NCBI RefSeq assembly: GCF_000220395.1
Contig: NW_004086113.1
Location: 1-37,581, forward strand
Direction of reading: 5' to 3'
DNA length: 37,581 bases
Source of the DNA: Ichthyophthirius multifiliis
Lineage: Eukaryota; Ciliophora; Oligohymenophorea; Hymenostomatida
The translations under genes were made by a program, and so were the position numbers. The notes under the pieces are model-generated. The model was not told the DNA's origin. It did no database searches and saw nothing but the letters and a program-made list of their open reading frames with translations. Shown here piece after piece: positions 1 to 10,933 of the stretch (within the stretch, counting starts at the first letter, position 1; each line of letters opens with the position of its first letter).

Positions 1-77
1 ACCCCAACCCCAACCCCAACCCCAACCCCAACCCCAACCCCAACCCCAACCCCAACCCCAACCCCAAACCCCAACCA
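1..77. repeat. Left telomere, C4A2 repeat
   Basis: Perfect CCCCAA repeats run from base 2 to 67, followed by one CCCCAAA variant (62-68) and one further CCCCAA unit, then the array decays into CCATAACTCTAGCCC. With the C-rich strand at the 5' end, this is the left end of a chromosome with G4T2 telomeres, the type found in Tetrahymena and Ichthyophthirius. Hypotrich C4A4 telomeres are excluded. Confidence 0.98.
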
Positions 78-390
78 TAACTCTAGCCCAAACCCTATAC
101 CTTAATTTATTCTTATTTTTAATTATTATTTTTCAAATATTTATTTAAATTTATTTTAATCATAGATTATCTTTTTCCTCAAAAATAAATTTAAAAAAAA
201 ATGTAATTAATTAATTTATTAAAAAATATAATATATAATATAATATAATATAATATATATAAATATATTAATTAAATATTTATTTTTAATATATATAAAT
301 TTTTATAAATTATTTAATTATTAAATATTTAAAATATAAATTATAAATTTAAAAAATTTTAATTTTTATTAATTTAAAAAAAATAAATAT
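78..390. other. Subtelomeric A+T-rich spacer
   Basis: About 310 bases between the telomere and the first ATG. They contain degenerate telomere-like C/A blocks up to about 105, then runs of A and T with TATA-type dinucleotides. I see no coding signal. Any promoter of the first gene must lie here, so that gene begins only about 0.3 kb from the chromosome end. Confidence 0.7.
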
Positions 391-2477
391 ATGTATTTAA
401 AGTTAAATTCACAATCAAATTCTTAAAATATTAGTATTATTAAACTATATATTTATATAATATACCCATATAAAATAAGCTTTAGAATAAATATAAAATA
501 CTAATAATAATTTTTCAAGAAATAAATTTTAAATAGAAAATATATTATTTAATAGTGATTTTGATAGTGGAAATTTACTAAAAGTAGAAAAAGGTTCTTA
601 ATAAAACCAAGTATATAATTTCATTAATAGTTAAAAATAAATAAATTTTTAAAGTTTCTTTTGTACATATGTCCAGATTAATTTTAATCTGATAAAGAAA
701 ATATGTCAAGAACATGGTTTTATTTTTCAGTATAGGGAGTTTAATAAAATTTAACAATTTATATGACAATAAAAAATAGCAATTAATAAGTAAATAAAAT
801 ATTATTTAAATTTTAAATAACTTTTAGTCAAAATTGTTTAGAGAAGGTCATCAAATTGTTTTTAAATCTTCTTTTATAAATAAATGGGAAAAAACTAACT
901 AAAACATTTATGATACTATAATACAACATGAAAATGGAATAGACTATACATTTTTTTATTAATTTTTAAGTCCTGAAGAAATAGTATTTTTCGCATTTAT
1001 TTATCCATTCTCTTATAAAGATAATTAAGTAAATATATACTTATTTTTATATAATTTATAATAAATAAAAAAGAAATATCTATCTAAGCTTTAATTAAAT
1101 TATTAAAATGATTCTGAAATATTTTTTAACAGAACAAATTTAGCCTATTCAAAAGAAAAGCGAAATATTGATTTGATAATAATATCTTCTTAATAATATA
1201 AAACTGAAAAATAAATAATAGGTAAAACTTAATCGATATTGTTTCCTTGTGGAAATATTCCTTTACAGTTAATATATAGACATTTTTATTAAAAATATTT
1301 TTTAAAAAAATATAAAGTTTTGAAAAAGAAAAAAATATGTTTTTATTTCTGCTAGAGTACATCCTGGTGAAACTCCCAGTTCTCATGTATGTAATGGAAT
1401 TATTAATTTTTTATTAAGAAAAGAAGATTCTAATTCTAAAATTTTAAGAAAAAATTTTGTTTTTTTATTGTTCCGATTATAAATCCTGATGGAGTTAGTA
1501 GAGGAAATTATAGATAAGATTCTTAATGTCAAAATTTGAATAGGCATTATATTGAACCTTGTGAAAATAATTAACCTGAAATTTTCGCAATTAAAAATTT
1601 TATTTTAAATCTTAATTAACAATAATAATTTATTTTTTATTTAGACTTACATGCACATGCGTGCAAAAAAGGATGCTTTGTTTATGGTAATTCAATGGAT
1701 TTTAGAAAATAGGTTAATTGTAATTTAATGGCTAAACTATTTGAAATAAATTCAAAGTTTTTTGAGTATGCTTAATGCAGTTTTTCTGACAAAAATATTA
1801 TTTCTAAAGGCAAAAATGATAATTTATCTAAAGAAGGATCAGGAAGAGTTTCAGTATATAAAATGACTAATGTAGAACATTGTTTTACATTAGAATGTAA
1901 TTATAATAAAGGAAACTTATAATAAGAAAGTTATACTGTAGAGAGTTTTCATAATATTGGAGAAGTAAAAGAAATACACATTTTTTATTCTAAATTTTCT
2001 ATTTTTATTTTTTCATAAAAGGGAGTTTTATTATCTATTTTAGATTTTTATTAATTAAACTCTGATACTAAATTGGATATTTTGAATTTAAAAATGGAAT
2101 TAGCCTAATAAATATTAAAATAAGCACCTTATAGGTTTTTCAATAATTTTTTCTTTACAAGTTTATTTTTTTTAAAAAATAAAGGTTTGATAATTATTAC
2201 AGATAGATTTTATTATAAATTAATTCAGAAAAAAAAAAATCTGAAGGATTATTTGCTCTTCAATAAGAAATTTTTTAATAATAAAGTAAAATTAATTATA
2301 AATATAATAATTAATTTTAAATAAAAATTAAAAAAAAATATAGAAAATAAAAATATAAATAATGAAGAAGTAAAAGAAGAGCAAAAATAAAAAGAATAAG
2401 GAAAAGTAAAAGACAAACAATAAGACAAAAAGTAAGAAAAATTAGAAAAATAAAAGGAAGAAAAAAAGTAAAAATGA
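391..2477 (+). CDS. Cytosolic carboxypeptidase (M14, CCP5/AGBL5-like tubulin deglutamylase)
   Basis: Zinc carboxypeptidase of the CCP family, which removes glutamate side chains from tubulin. About 610 residues. The N-terminal beta-sandwich carries FDSGNL near nt 560 and SRTWFYFSV near nt 710. The catalytic domain has RVHPGETPSSH (zinc His and Glu, nt 1360-1371), NPDGVSRGNYR, LNRHY and DLHAHA (third zinc ligand, nt 1650), then TLECNYN with the likely catalytic Glu at nt 1893. DLHAHA plus CFVYGN fits CCP5 better than CCP1. The tail is rich in Lys, Glu and Gln. Introns by reading frame: 434-479, 790-827, 1029-1073, 1268-1328, 1965-2021; exon 1 (391-433) joins in frame across the first. Two frame problems remain. 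The T7 run at 1460-1466 needs one more T. Between 611 and 660 there is either a 20-nt intron (611-630) or another missing base. The family call is firm; exact exon ends are inferred. Confidence 0.92.
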
Positions 2478-2652
2478 ATTTTTTAATGCATATTTATAAT
2501 AGTAATTAATAAATAAAATTCTTAATAAATTAATATTATAATATATTAAATGTAATTTATAAATAAAACATATAATAAAAATATTTTATATATGAATAAT
2601 TATTGAAATTAATTAATTATTTATTAAAAAAGTAAAAAAATAAAATAATATG

Positions 2653-3669
2653 ATGTTTAATAATTAAAAATAAGGTAAGCATAAAATTATTTGTAATAAT
2701 TCTTTGTTTTTCGGTAACCCATAAGATTATTAATTAGTATTTACTGTTTGGTTTATTTATTTATCCATAAGCATTTTTTTTTTCTCAATCACAAACATAT
2801 ATATATGCATTTAATTTAATTTTTATTTGTCAATATTTTCTTATTTTTTATTTATACCCGGAATCTATTATTTATTAAAATGCTTTATTACAGACCCAGG
2901 AATTATAAAAAAAGGCATTATAAATGATTTTTAAAATTAATAAACAAACGAAATTGAATAAAATAAAAACCAACCTGGAAATTTATATGAATAAAGATAC
3001 TGTAATACATGCCAAATTATTAGGCCATAATTAGCCTCACACTGTAATTATTGCAATAATTGTGTTAAAGGATTTGATCATCATTGTTATTTTGTAGGAA
3101 ATTGTATAGGCTAAAGAAATTAAAAATATTTCGTTTTATTTTTAGTTTTTACAATTTTATGGAATTTTTATGTGCTTATTATAAGTATTTTTAATACTGT
3201 ATATTCTTGTAAAGAAAATGAAAGAATTTTAAATATTTTTTATAATTAATTTAATTGGCTTGTTTATACAATGCTTATAGTATTTATTTTATTTATTATA
3301 TGCTTTATTTTAAGAACATATATATTTATTAAATTAATTTTGCTTTTCATTTTGGGAGTATGTATTATAGCTTCAATAATTATAAGTACATTCTCGATTG
3401 ATGACATTAAACCCTATGAAAATCCGATTCTTTGCCTATTTAATAATATAATGTATCTGCTTCCCTTAATGTTTGTATTTCCGGTTTGTTTAGAAAATTG
3501 TAGATTTGCATGTTTAGGAACTACTTTGAAGTAAATGACATTCATGAGAAGGGCTTATATAGATTAACCGGTTAATTTTAAACAAGGATTTGTTAATTTT
3601 TTTAAATTAGCATTCAGAAAAAATGTTTCTAGTGAAATAGTTGGAAAAAGCCTAGAAAATGAATCTTGA
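2653..3669 (+). CDS. DHHC-type palmitoyltransferase
   Basis: Protein S-acyltransferase, 338 residues in one exon, ATG to TGA without interruption in the ciliate code. Two hydrophobic segments (near residues 30-90) are followed by TDPG, the conserved motif after the second membrane helix. The zinc-binding cysteine-rich domain reads CNTC, then HCNYCNNCVKGFDHHC, then NCIGQRN. The active-site cysteine is the last C of DHHC. Two further membrane segments follow, then a cytosolic tail with a TT-type motif (TTLKQM) at the usual position. Such enzymes sit in Golgi, endosomal or plasma membranes with the DHHC loop in the cytosol. Oddity: the usual Pro-Trp after DHHC is Tyr-Phe. It lies 175 bp after the carboxypeptidase stop and converges on the next gene. 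Confidence 0.95.
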
Positions 3670-3905
3670 AATATGAATTGAATATTATAAAAACAAATAT
3701 TTCTAATGAATTTTAAATATGTATAAGAAAAAAGGAGACAATATAAAATTAATTAATTTAAAAAATAATAATTTATAAAAATATAAAAATTGAGATTTAT
3801 TTAAATTTATTTACTATCTAAAAAAGATATATTATATAAATTAGTATTTAATAAAAAACTAAAAATATTCATTTATGTATTATTTTATTTAAAAAAAACT
3901 CTTAA

Positions 3906-6900
3906 TCAATTTTCATATTCATCACTATCATCAATTTTAACAAAAAAGCTTTTTGTAATTTTAGGATATTGAGATTTAAATCCTGCATCACAAACAGTAT
4001 CGAAAATCTTTAAAATTAGTCCTTCTATTTTATAGCCAAGAATTTATTCTTTTCTTTTTTCCCAAGTCCATTCATAATTTTCCTAAAAAATATAAAACAA
4101 ACAAGTATTCATAAATATTCCTTAAAATAAATAAATAATATACTTCATAAACTCCAGGACCAACAGGTAGAGAAGCTTCTTCTGCAATCCTAGCTAAAGC
4201 TTCATAAAACTCAACTTAACTCATCTAGAATATACGATCACTTTATAACTCATCTATTTAAGTCATCATAGACAAATTAAAAGCAAAATAGCACACTGTT
4301 GATCCAAAATGTTCATCTTCTGTAAGTCCTGCTAGAGAAACAATTCTAATTAATTCATCCAAGCCTATATATAATTTTTATAAGATATTTTTTTTATATA
4401 AAAATTACACATAAAAGGTGGTTAGCCAGGTTTAACTTTTTACTTAGCGAACTTTTTATAAACATAATCAATTATTTTCTTGTAATTTTTCAAACAATAG
4501 TCACATTCTTCATTCCAATAACGTTCCGTTCTCCATTTTTAAGAATTATATTTTTCCACAAAAATTTATTCTAAATTTTCTTCCCAAAAAAGTTTTATGG
4601 CTTCTATAAAAGTATTACATCTTTAATATTTTAATATATACTTTTCCTCAGAAATTCTAACTAGAGCTTCCATTAATTAATGTCTGCTTATACCTTTTTT
4701 TATATATGTATTTATAAATATATAAAATAGTTACCACGTTCAGGATTTCGAGGATTTCCTTTTTCTCCTCCAGAAATAGTTGCTGTCCATTTAAGATTTA
4801 TATCAGCATCCTTTACTTTTGAATCAATTACATTCATTAAAGAAACAAGTTCGAGCCATGGGGTATTTTATATACACCATATATCTTATATAGGGTTTTA
4901 ACTAGCAAAATATTTATATGTGTCTTTGATATGTTTATATTTAGACCTTAAAAATTCTTTTACTTAGTCTTAGTCTTCCTATTTTTTAATTTTTTGGGGA
5001 ATTTTGCAGTTTTCCCAATCTACTTCGAAACATTTTTTATATATTTCTTCATCATCAGGTTTCCATTTATACATAAGAGAAATAGGAAAACTCCATTTAA
5101 TTCTTTTCTTTTTTTTCGCGGCTAAAATATATTTGGGGTCACGTGTTCTGGGAAGTATAGAAATTACAGGGCTATAATAGCAATCTATTATTTATTCACT
5201 TTTTTTTACATTAATTTTATTTATAAATTACAAATCAACATCTATTAATGTATTATCGAATAAAAGAACATTCTATTTTTTTAAAACAATATATATATAT
5301 ATATATATTTACATTTATTTTATTTCCTATTTCTGGATTTGGAGTTATTCTTTCTTCTAAAGAATGGTCATAATTTTATGATTCCTCTAAAGTAAAAAAA
5401 TATTATAAATAAAAAGGAGGAACCATCCTTTTATATATATATTCAGGTCCTTATTATTTTCCAAAGTAACAAGCTCTATAATTTTCGAAATTAAAATGTA
5501 TAAAAATAGGATCAGGTAAACCTTCTCCTGATTTATCTATTTTTTTAATGATATAAAATATTTTTAATGATATAAACCTTATATCCATGTGATTTCTTAC
5601 TCACTCCATCCTTAACAAATCCAACAACAATCTTAAATATCTTTATCTCTTTAATTTGTATGATAATTTTAATTTAATACTTTACATCCTTTAAAAAAAA
5701 AGTAAATTTTTTAAATAAATAGAAAATAAAATAAATATATGCAAATAGTTTTAAAAAACCATTAATTCTTTATTTAATATGAACTCCTGTTAAATCATAA
5801 TTTTTTTCATCTTCAACAATAAGAAATCCTCTCGAATCCACGTAACCACAATTTCCAGAAAAATGAAAACCATAAATACTTTGATTTTTTTCCAAAGCCT
5901 CTGCTACTTTTACCGACTATTCTTAATTAAAATAATTGTTTGACAAATCTAGATGTTTCAATTCTATGTTTTTCCCCAAAAAAGCACAAATTTATTCCAC
6001 ACAACTTCCTCCTAAACCTAGCGAATTACAACTAAAATCCAAAACTTTCAACTCTTCATTTGAAAATAAAGCCGCAAAAACGAGTGCACCACCGTTTGCC
6101 TTTATTTAATTCCAATGTAAATAAAGTTCCTATAAATATTCGTTTTAAAGAATGCTGGCTAATTTTTCCCCGGATTTATCAGTTAGGTAATTTTTTGATA
6201 AATTCATCTTTTTCAAAGATTTATTTGTCTATAATGCATCTAAAATTAAACCTACCGAAATATCTCCAAGTTTATTATTTTCTAAATTTAAAACTTCGAT
6301 TCTCGATTTGAATTCTTTTTCACTCAAAGACGCAGCTATATGTTCGCATCCAATCCTACCAATACTGTTTTATTATAATTATAATATTTTTGCCTTTCTC
6401 GATATTGTTTTCAATAAATCACCTGAACCTTTGTTTGTTATACGATTGCCTTATAAATAAAAGTTCTATACTGAAGATAATCTTTTTAAGCCTTCGCTTA
6501 ATACTTTGGCATATAAATCTCCATACATCATTGAACTATAATTTTAATTTTTGTATGTGATAAATATTTATTTATTTTAATTAAATGTATTAATATTTTT
6601 TTTTTTTATAATACAAAAATTTATATGGTTATTTACTTTATTCTTAAATCTTCTTCATTTCCTTTTTATTTTATTAATCCTATTTTACATGGTAATATAC
6701 TAAGTTTTTATGCTTAATCTAATATACTAGTAAATGCCGATTCTAAAAATATATTAAAATTAAATTTCTAAATAAAGATATATTTATAAATAAAAGGTTT
6801 TTGTATATATTTATTATTTTTTTATAATTAATTTTACCTTGTACTTAAAAAAACTTATTTTATTATGTAATTTTATCAAGTTTTTAATAATGCCTATAAA

Positions 6901-7270
6901 AATTATCTTAAGCATTTTCTTCTGTAACCGATTTATGTTTATTATCTTCAACAATAATTTCAAATGAGAGTTCCATGTTTTATAAGATTTCTTTTTCTTT
7001 TTTTAAATCCCCTATTTTTTCCTTTTCGCTAATTTTTTCACGATTATCTATTTTTTGAAAAGCTTGTGAAAGTCCTTTTCGGTTCGGAGGTAAATAATGG
7101 TTGAGACTATTTATCATATTCTTAGCTTTATTCTATGTATATTTTAACTCTTTTCGAATTTCTAAAAGCCTAAATTTGTTATTCCATTAAATTTATGGAT
7201 TGATTTAAGATTAAGATTGTACGTTTACTTTTGGGAATTCAATAATTGATGAAAGCTTTGAATTATTCAT
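3906..7270 (-). CDS. Leucine-rich repeat protein with conserved C-terminal region, possibly ciliary
   Basis: Nine exons give 956 residues with no frame error. Introns: 4083-4143, 4365-4408, 4694-4734, 5273-5312, 5537-5577, 5689-5759, 6536-6636, 6743-6837. The N-terminal 150 residues are charged and coiled-coil-like. About seven LRRs of the ribonuclease-inhibitor/RNI kind follow, with LNLENNKL, MNLSKNYL, LDFSCNSL and LDLSNNYF. After these come CCWICQGW and MVPPFYLQYFFTLEES (a beta-rich segment), WSFPISLMYKW, and a helical C-terminus with RHQLMEALVRI and NYEWTWEKRKE. I have the impression of a family shared by ciliates and flagellates, which would suggest an axonemal or basal-body role, but I cannot name it. 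Stop is TGA at 3908-3906 and start is ATG at 7270-7268. The start lies 163 bp from the stop of the neighbouring methyltransferase. Confidence 0.85.
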
Positions 7271-7433
7271 AAAGTACTTGAAAAATAGTTAATAAAATAA
7301 ATTAATAAATTATTCGAAAATAGTTTTATTTTTATTAATTTTTTATTATATAATTTACTTATTTAAAAAAAAATTAAAAATACTTTATATAATATTTATT
7401 TAATTTTTTATATAAATATTTTGATAAAAATAC

Positions 7434-8285
7434 TCATTTTTTTTCTTTTTTCTTTTTTTAACTTAAATAGTATTTTTTTCTATTTCTTTATTATTTTTTC
7501 TATATCCAATCATATTTATTTTTTAAATAACCTTACCCATCATAATCAAACAAAAGTTCGTTTCCAGGAGGAATAGCATTTTTTGCATAAATACCTATAT
7601 GGTAACTTCCTTTTACATACATCATTCTAGAAACACAATTTTCTTAAGTTTTTGAATGATTAATGAATCTACTCTAAAAAAAAATAAAAAATTATATTTA
7701 AAAATTAAAAAAACTTTATTTCCAAAATATTTTGAATCAGCTGTTCTTTAACCTAATTAAAATGTATAAAAAAGTTCACTTGGTTTCCAAGAATTTCTGA
7801 TAATAATATCTGTTTCTTTTAATAATTCTCCTAAGTAAGTAATTATTAATTCATTTTTTTTAATATGATATAAATTATATAATCCAAGTCCATTACAAAC
7901 ACCAGAATTTCCTATTAAAGTTCGCTATAAATATAATATATTTATTAATAAAAAATATTTATTAAATTAGAAAATTACTTGCTATAAATTTAAAGTTATT
8001 TAATTATTTTAACAAAGTTTTCCTTTTTTAAAGCAATTAATACATGTCTAAAAATAATTTTATATTAAAATAAATATAAAAATAAAGATTTTTTACATTA
8101 GGATCACATTCTCGATCATAAGAATAACATTCACATTAAGAACTCATACAATCTCCTGAACAATTGCATTTTTTTCTGAATATTTTACATTTATTAGGAT
8201 CACATAAGCAATAAATATCACAAAATCCTCTTTATTTACAACTATTTATTATAATAAATATGAATAAAATAAATATATGTATATA

Positions 8286-8325
<40 letters not shown>

Positions 8326-10091
8326 CTAGCAATTATTGCAGTTTTCGTCAACAGGATTTTATAAATATTAATAATGTATGCATTAATGATAATCATAAAA
8401 TTAATCTATCATATTATTTTAACTTGATTAATCATCTAGGTTTATTTAGTCTTTCGAGTTTTCTGAATATTCGTTACTAAAATCAGTAACCTATTAGTTG
8501 ATTTCTATTATTTCTAAATCAGATGACGAACTATCAAGAGAAACTATATTTTTATTTTATTATTCTAATGAAGAAGATGAGTTTTAAATAACAATTATAT
8601 TTGGTAAGATTGGCTATTTTATAAAATTATCATTATTATTATTAATTTATATATTATTTTAACTTTAGCTTAAATTTATACTATTTTAATTACAATAATA
8701 TGAATTTTAATTTTAATTTTAATTTATATTTTAAAATTATTATTATTATTATTTTTATTATTATTATTATTATATTTATTATAATTTCTAACATTAATTT
8801 TATTTTTATTTTTAATTTTGTTTTTAATTTTATGTCTATTTTTATTATTATTCAATATTTTAAACAGGTTCAATAATTATTTATTCTACAACTAATACAA
8901 ATATATCAAAACATTTTAAATCCTCCTATAAAACATATACTGCATCACAAATACTTTTAAATCTATATAAAGCTACTATCAACATTTATTTTTATACAAA
9001 ACTTAATTTTTTTTATTATTATTTAATCTTTATTATTTAATATAAAAATAAATATAATTATTAAAAATATATTACTTTTTCAAGTTTACTAATATTTAAA
9101 TTCAAATAGCAGTGTTTTCCGCACATTTTTTTTTCCTTAACAATAAATCCTTAACTTAATATTTACTAATAATCTTAATATAAATTTACTTAATATTAAA
9201 AATATTAATTTTCATTAACGTTATCACTTGTACAAGGATGATAGAAATGAGTATTCTATTTTACATTAAATTTAATATTTTTTTTAGTTTACATCTTTTT
9301 TTTAATGAATTCTACAATCGTATAAATAGCATAAACTACAAAAATAGGTTTTAAAATTTTATGTTAAATCTAATATAGAAACAAATTCTTCTTCTTTTTT
9401 ATCAATAGAAATTGCATGTCTATTTATTTTTATTTTTAAAAATTTAAATTAATATATACTTGAATGAGAACTTTCTTATATTATGGATTTCTTAATAACT
9501 TTTTATAATAAAAATAGAAATTATATTTAATGATATTAAATTATAATATTTATTACATTATTTATAAATTCTATTTTTTTACTTTGTCATTTTAGAAAAA
9601 CTGTTAAAGCATATATATTATATCTTAATTTATACCATTTACCTTCAATAAATACCAAACCAATATTTTTTATTCTTTTAAATATATTTTCAATAAAAAA
9701 TAAAATTATATAATTTAAAAATTATTTGAATATATAAATACCTAAATCTGCTTTTAAATTCATTTATTTAACAATTGAAAGAAATTATTTTAAAATTTTT
9801 TTATCATTTATTTCGTTTGATGTTTATAAATCTTCACAAATAAGTTCAAAGTCTATTTTTTATAATACAGGGAAAATCTAAAGGAGAAAATCTTCTAACT
9901 ATTTATTTTTGTATAATATAATATATGGTAAATAATCATAAAAATTATAATATGTACTTTACAATTATATTTTAACTTATAGGAATATAATTTGTGTATT
10001 AATTAAATTAACAAACTATTTCGAATTCCTAAGAAAGTTTTTAAGTTTTGCTTGCTTATCTTTTTTTTTCAGAATAAATTGGTTTATTAAA
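7434..10091 (-). CDS. Polycomb-type histone methyltransferase (E(z)/EZH, CXC-SET); 5' end unresolved
   Basis: Enhancer-of-zeste homologue, a histone H3K27 (in ciliates also K9) methyltransferase acting in the nucleus. Order on the minus strand: a basic N-terminal part with YSEKKRQASKTQ; FCSLCYLYDCRIH and CGKHCYLNL, the cysteine clusters typical of E(z); SANT-like LYRFKSICDAVYVL; a low-complexity Gln/Asn/Ser stretch; the pre-SET CXC domain (CNNC...CDIYCLC...CNCSGDC...CECYSYDRECDP); and SET with GNKSRFINHS and ELLFDY, which form the cofactor and catalytic site. Introns read: 7674-7714, 7925-7978, 8048-8096, 8242-8326, 9256-9292; one likely near 9023-9070. TGA stop at 7436-7434. From about 9460 to 10100 exon joins are uncertain. 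An ATG at 10101-10099 is possible but runs into an in-frame TGA. Ciliate relatives (Tetrahymena EZL proteins) act in heterochromatin and DNA elimination; that role here is inference. Confidence 0.92.
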
Positions 10092-10101
10092 TTTTATTCA
10101 T

Positions 10102-10933
10102 TTTATTAGTATTAAGTTTATTTTTTTTATTTGTATTTTAAAGATTAACAAATAGTACATATTTTTATTATCTAATATATTTTTTTATTAAAATTAAGAA
10201 AAAAATTGTTTTAATTTAATAGTAATACATTTTTGGTGAAATCATTAAAGAATTTATTTATTAAATTTTGAATGTAGTTTAAATTAACCAAATATTAATC
10301 TTTGATCTGTTATTTGTTTTACTTTTCTATTTCCTAACAATCTAAATTATTTTATTCATTCATTTTTTTTCGTATATTATTTAATCCAATATAATTATTT
10401 TAAATATTAAAACAAAATTTAAATACAAATTTTTTATAAATAAATAAAAAAGTAAAAAAAGTATCAAGTATTTATATATTATAAAATAAAATAGATTTTT
10501 TTATAAATATTTTAAAAAAAAATTAATATATAAATAAAATAATTTAAATAAATTTTCAAACTAAGCATTATTTTCTGCTCATTAAATTAAATTTATTTTA
10601 TTTTTAATTAAAATTATATGTAATAATTTAATTTTTATTAAAATTCAAATATTTTTACATATATTAATACAAATTTATAAAATAATAGGATTAAACTTAC
10701 ATTTATTTATTTTTAATTTCACTAATAGGGTTTTTTAAAATAATTAAAGAAAATATAGTTAAATTATTATATTTATTTTATAAATATTTTATAAGTTTTT
10801 TATTATATTAATTATTTATATTTATTTTCAATACATTAGATTTTTAATTATTTTTTTACAATAAGTTTTTTTTATATTGATATTATCTTATAATATAAAA
10901 TAATATAAAGTTTTTAATTTATTTTAAGTAAAC
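10102..10933. other. Intergenic A+T-rich region
   Basis: About 830 bases between the 5' end of the methyltransferase gene and the 3' end of the calpain gene. Homopolymers and TA runs dominate and I see no open frame with protein-like composition. The promoter of the methyltransferase should lie in its left part. Confidence 0.6.

Noticed and set aside
578-769. Minus-strand open frame of 63 codons within the carboxypeptidase
   Set aside because: Shadow of the plus-strand exon with conserved CCP motifs; the antisense reading has no recognisable features.
8277-8480. Plus-strand open frame near the CXC domain
   Set aside because: Begins in an (AT)n run inside a methyltransferase intron and is antisense to the pre-CXC exon.
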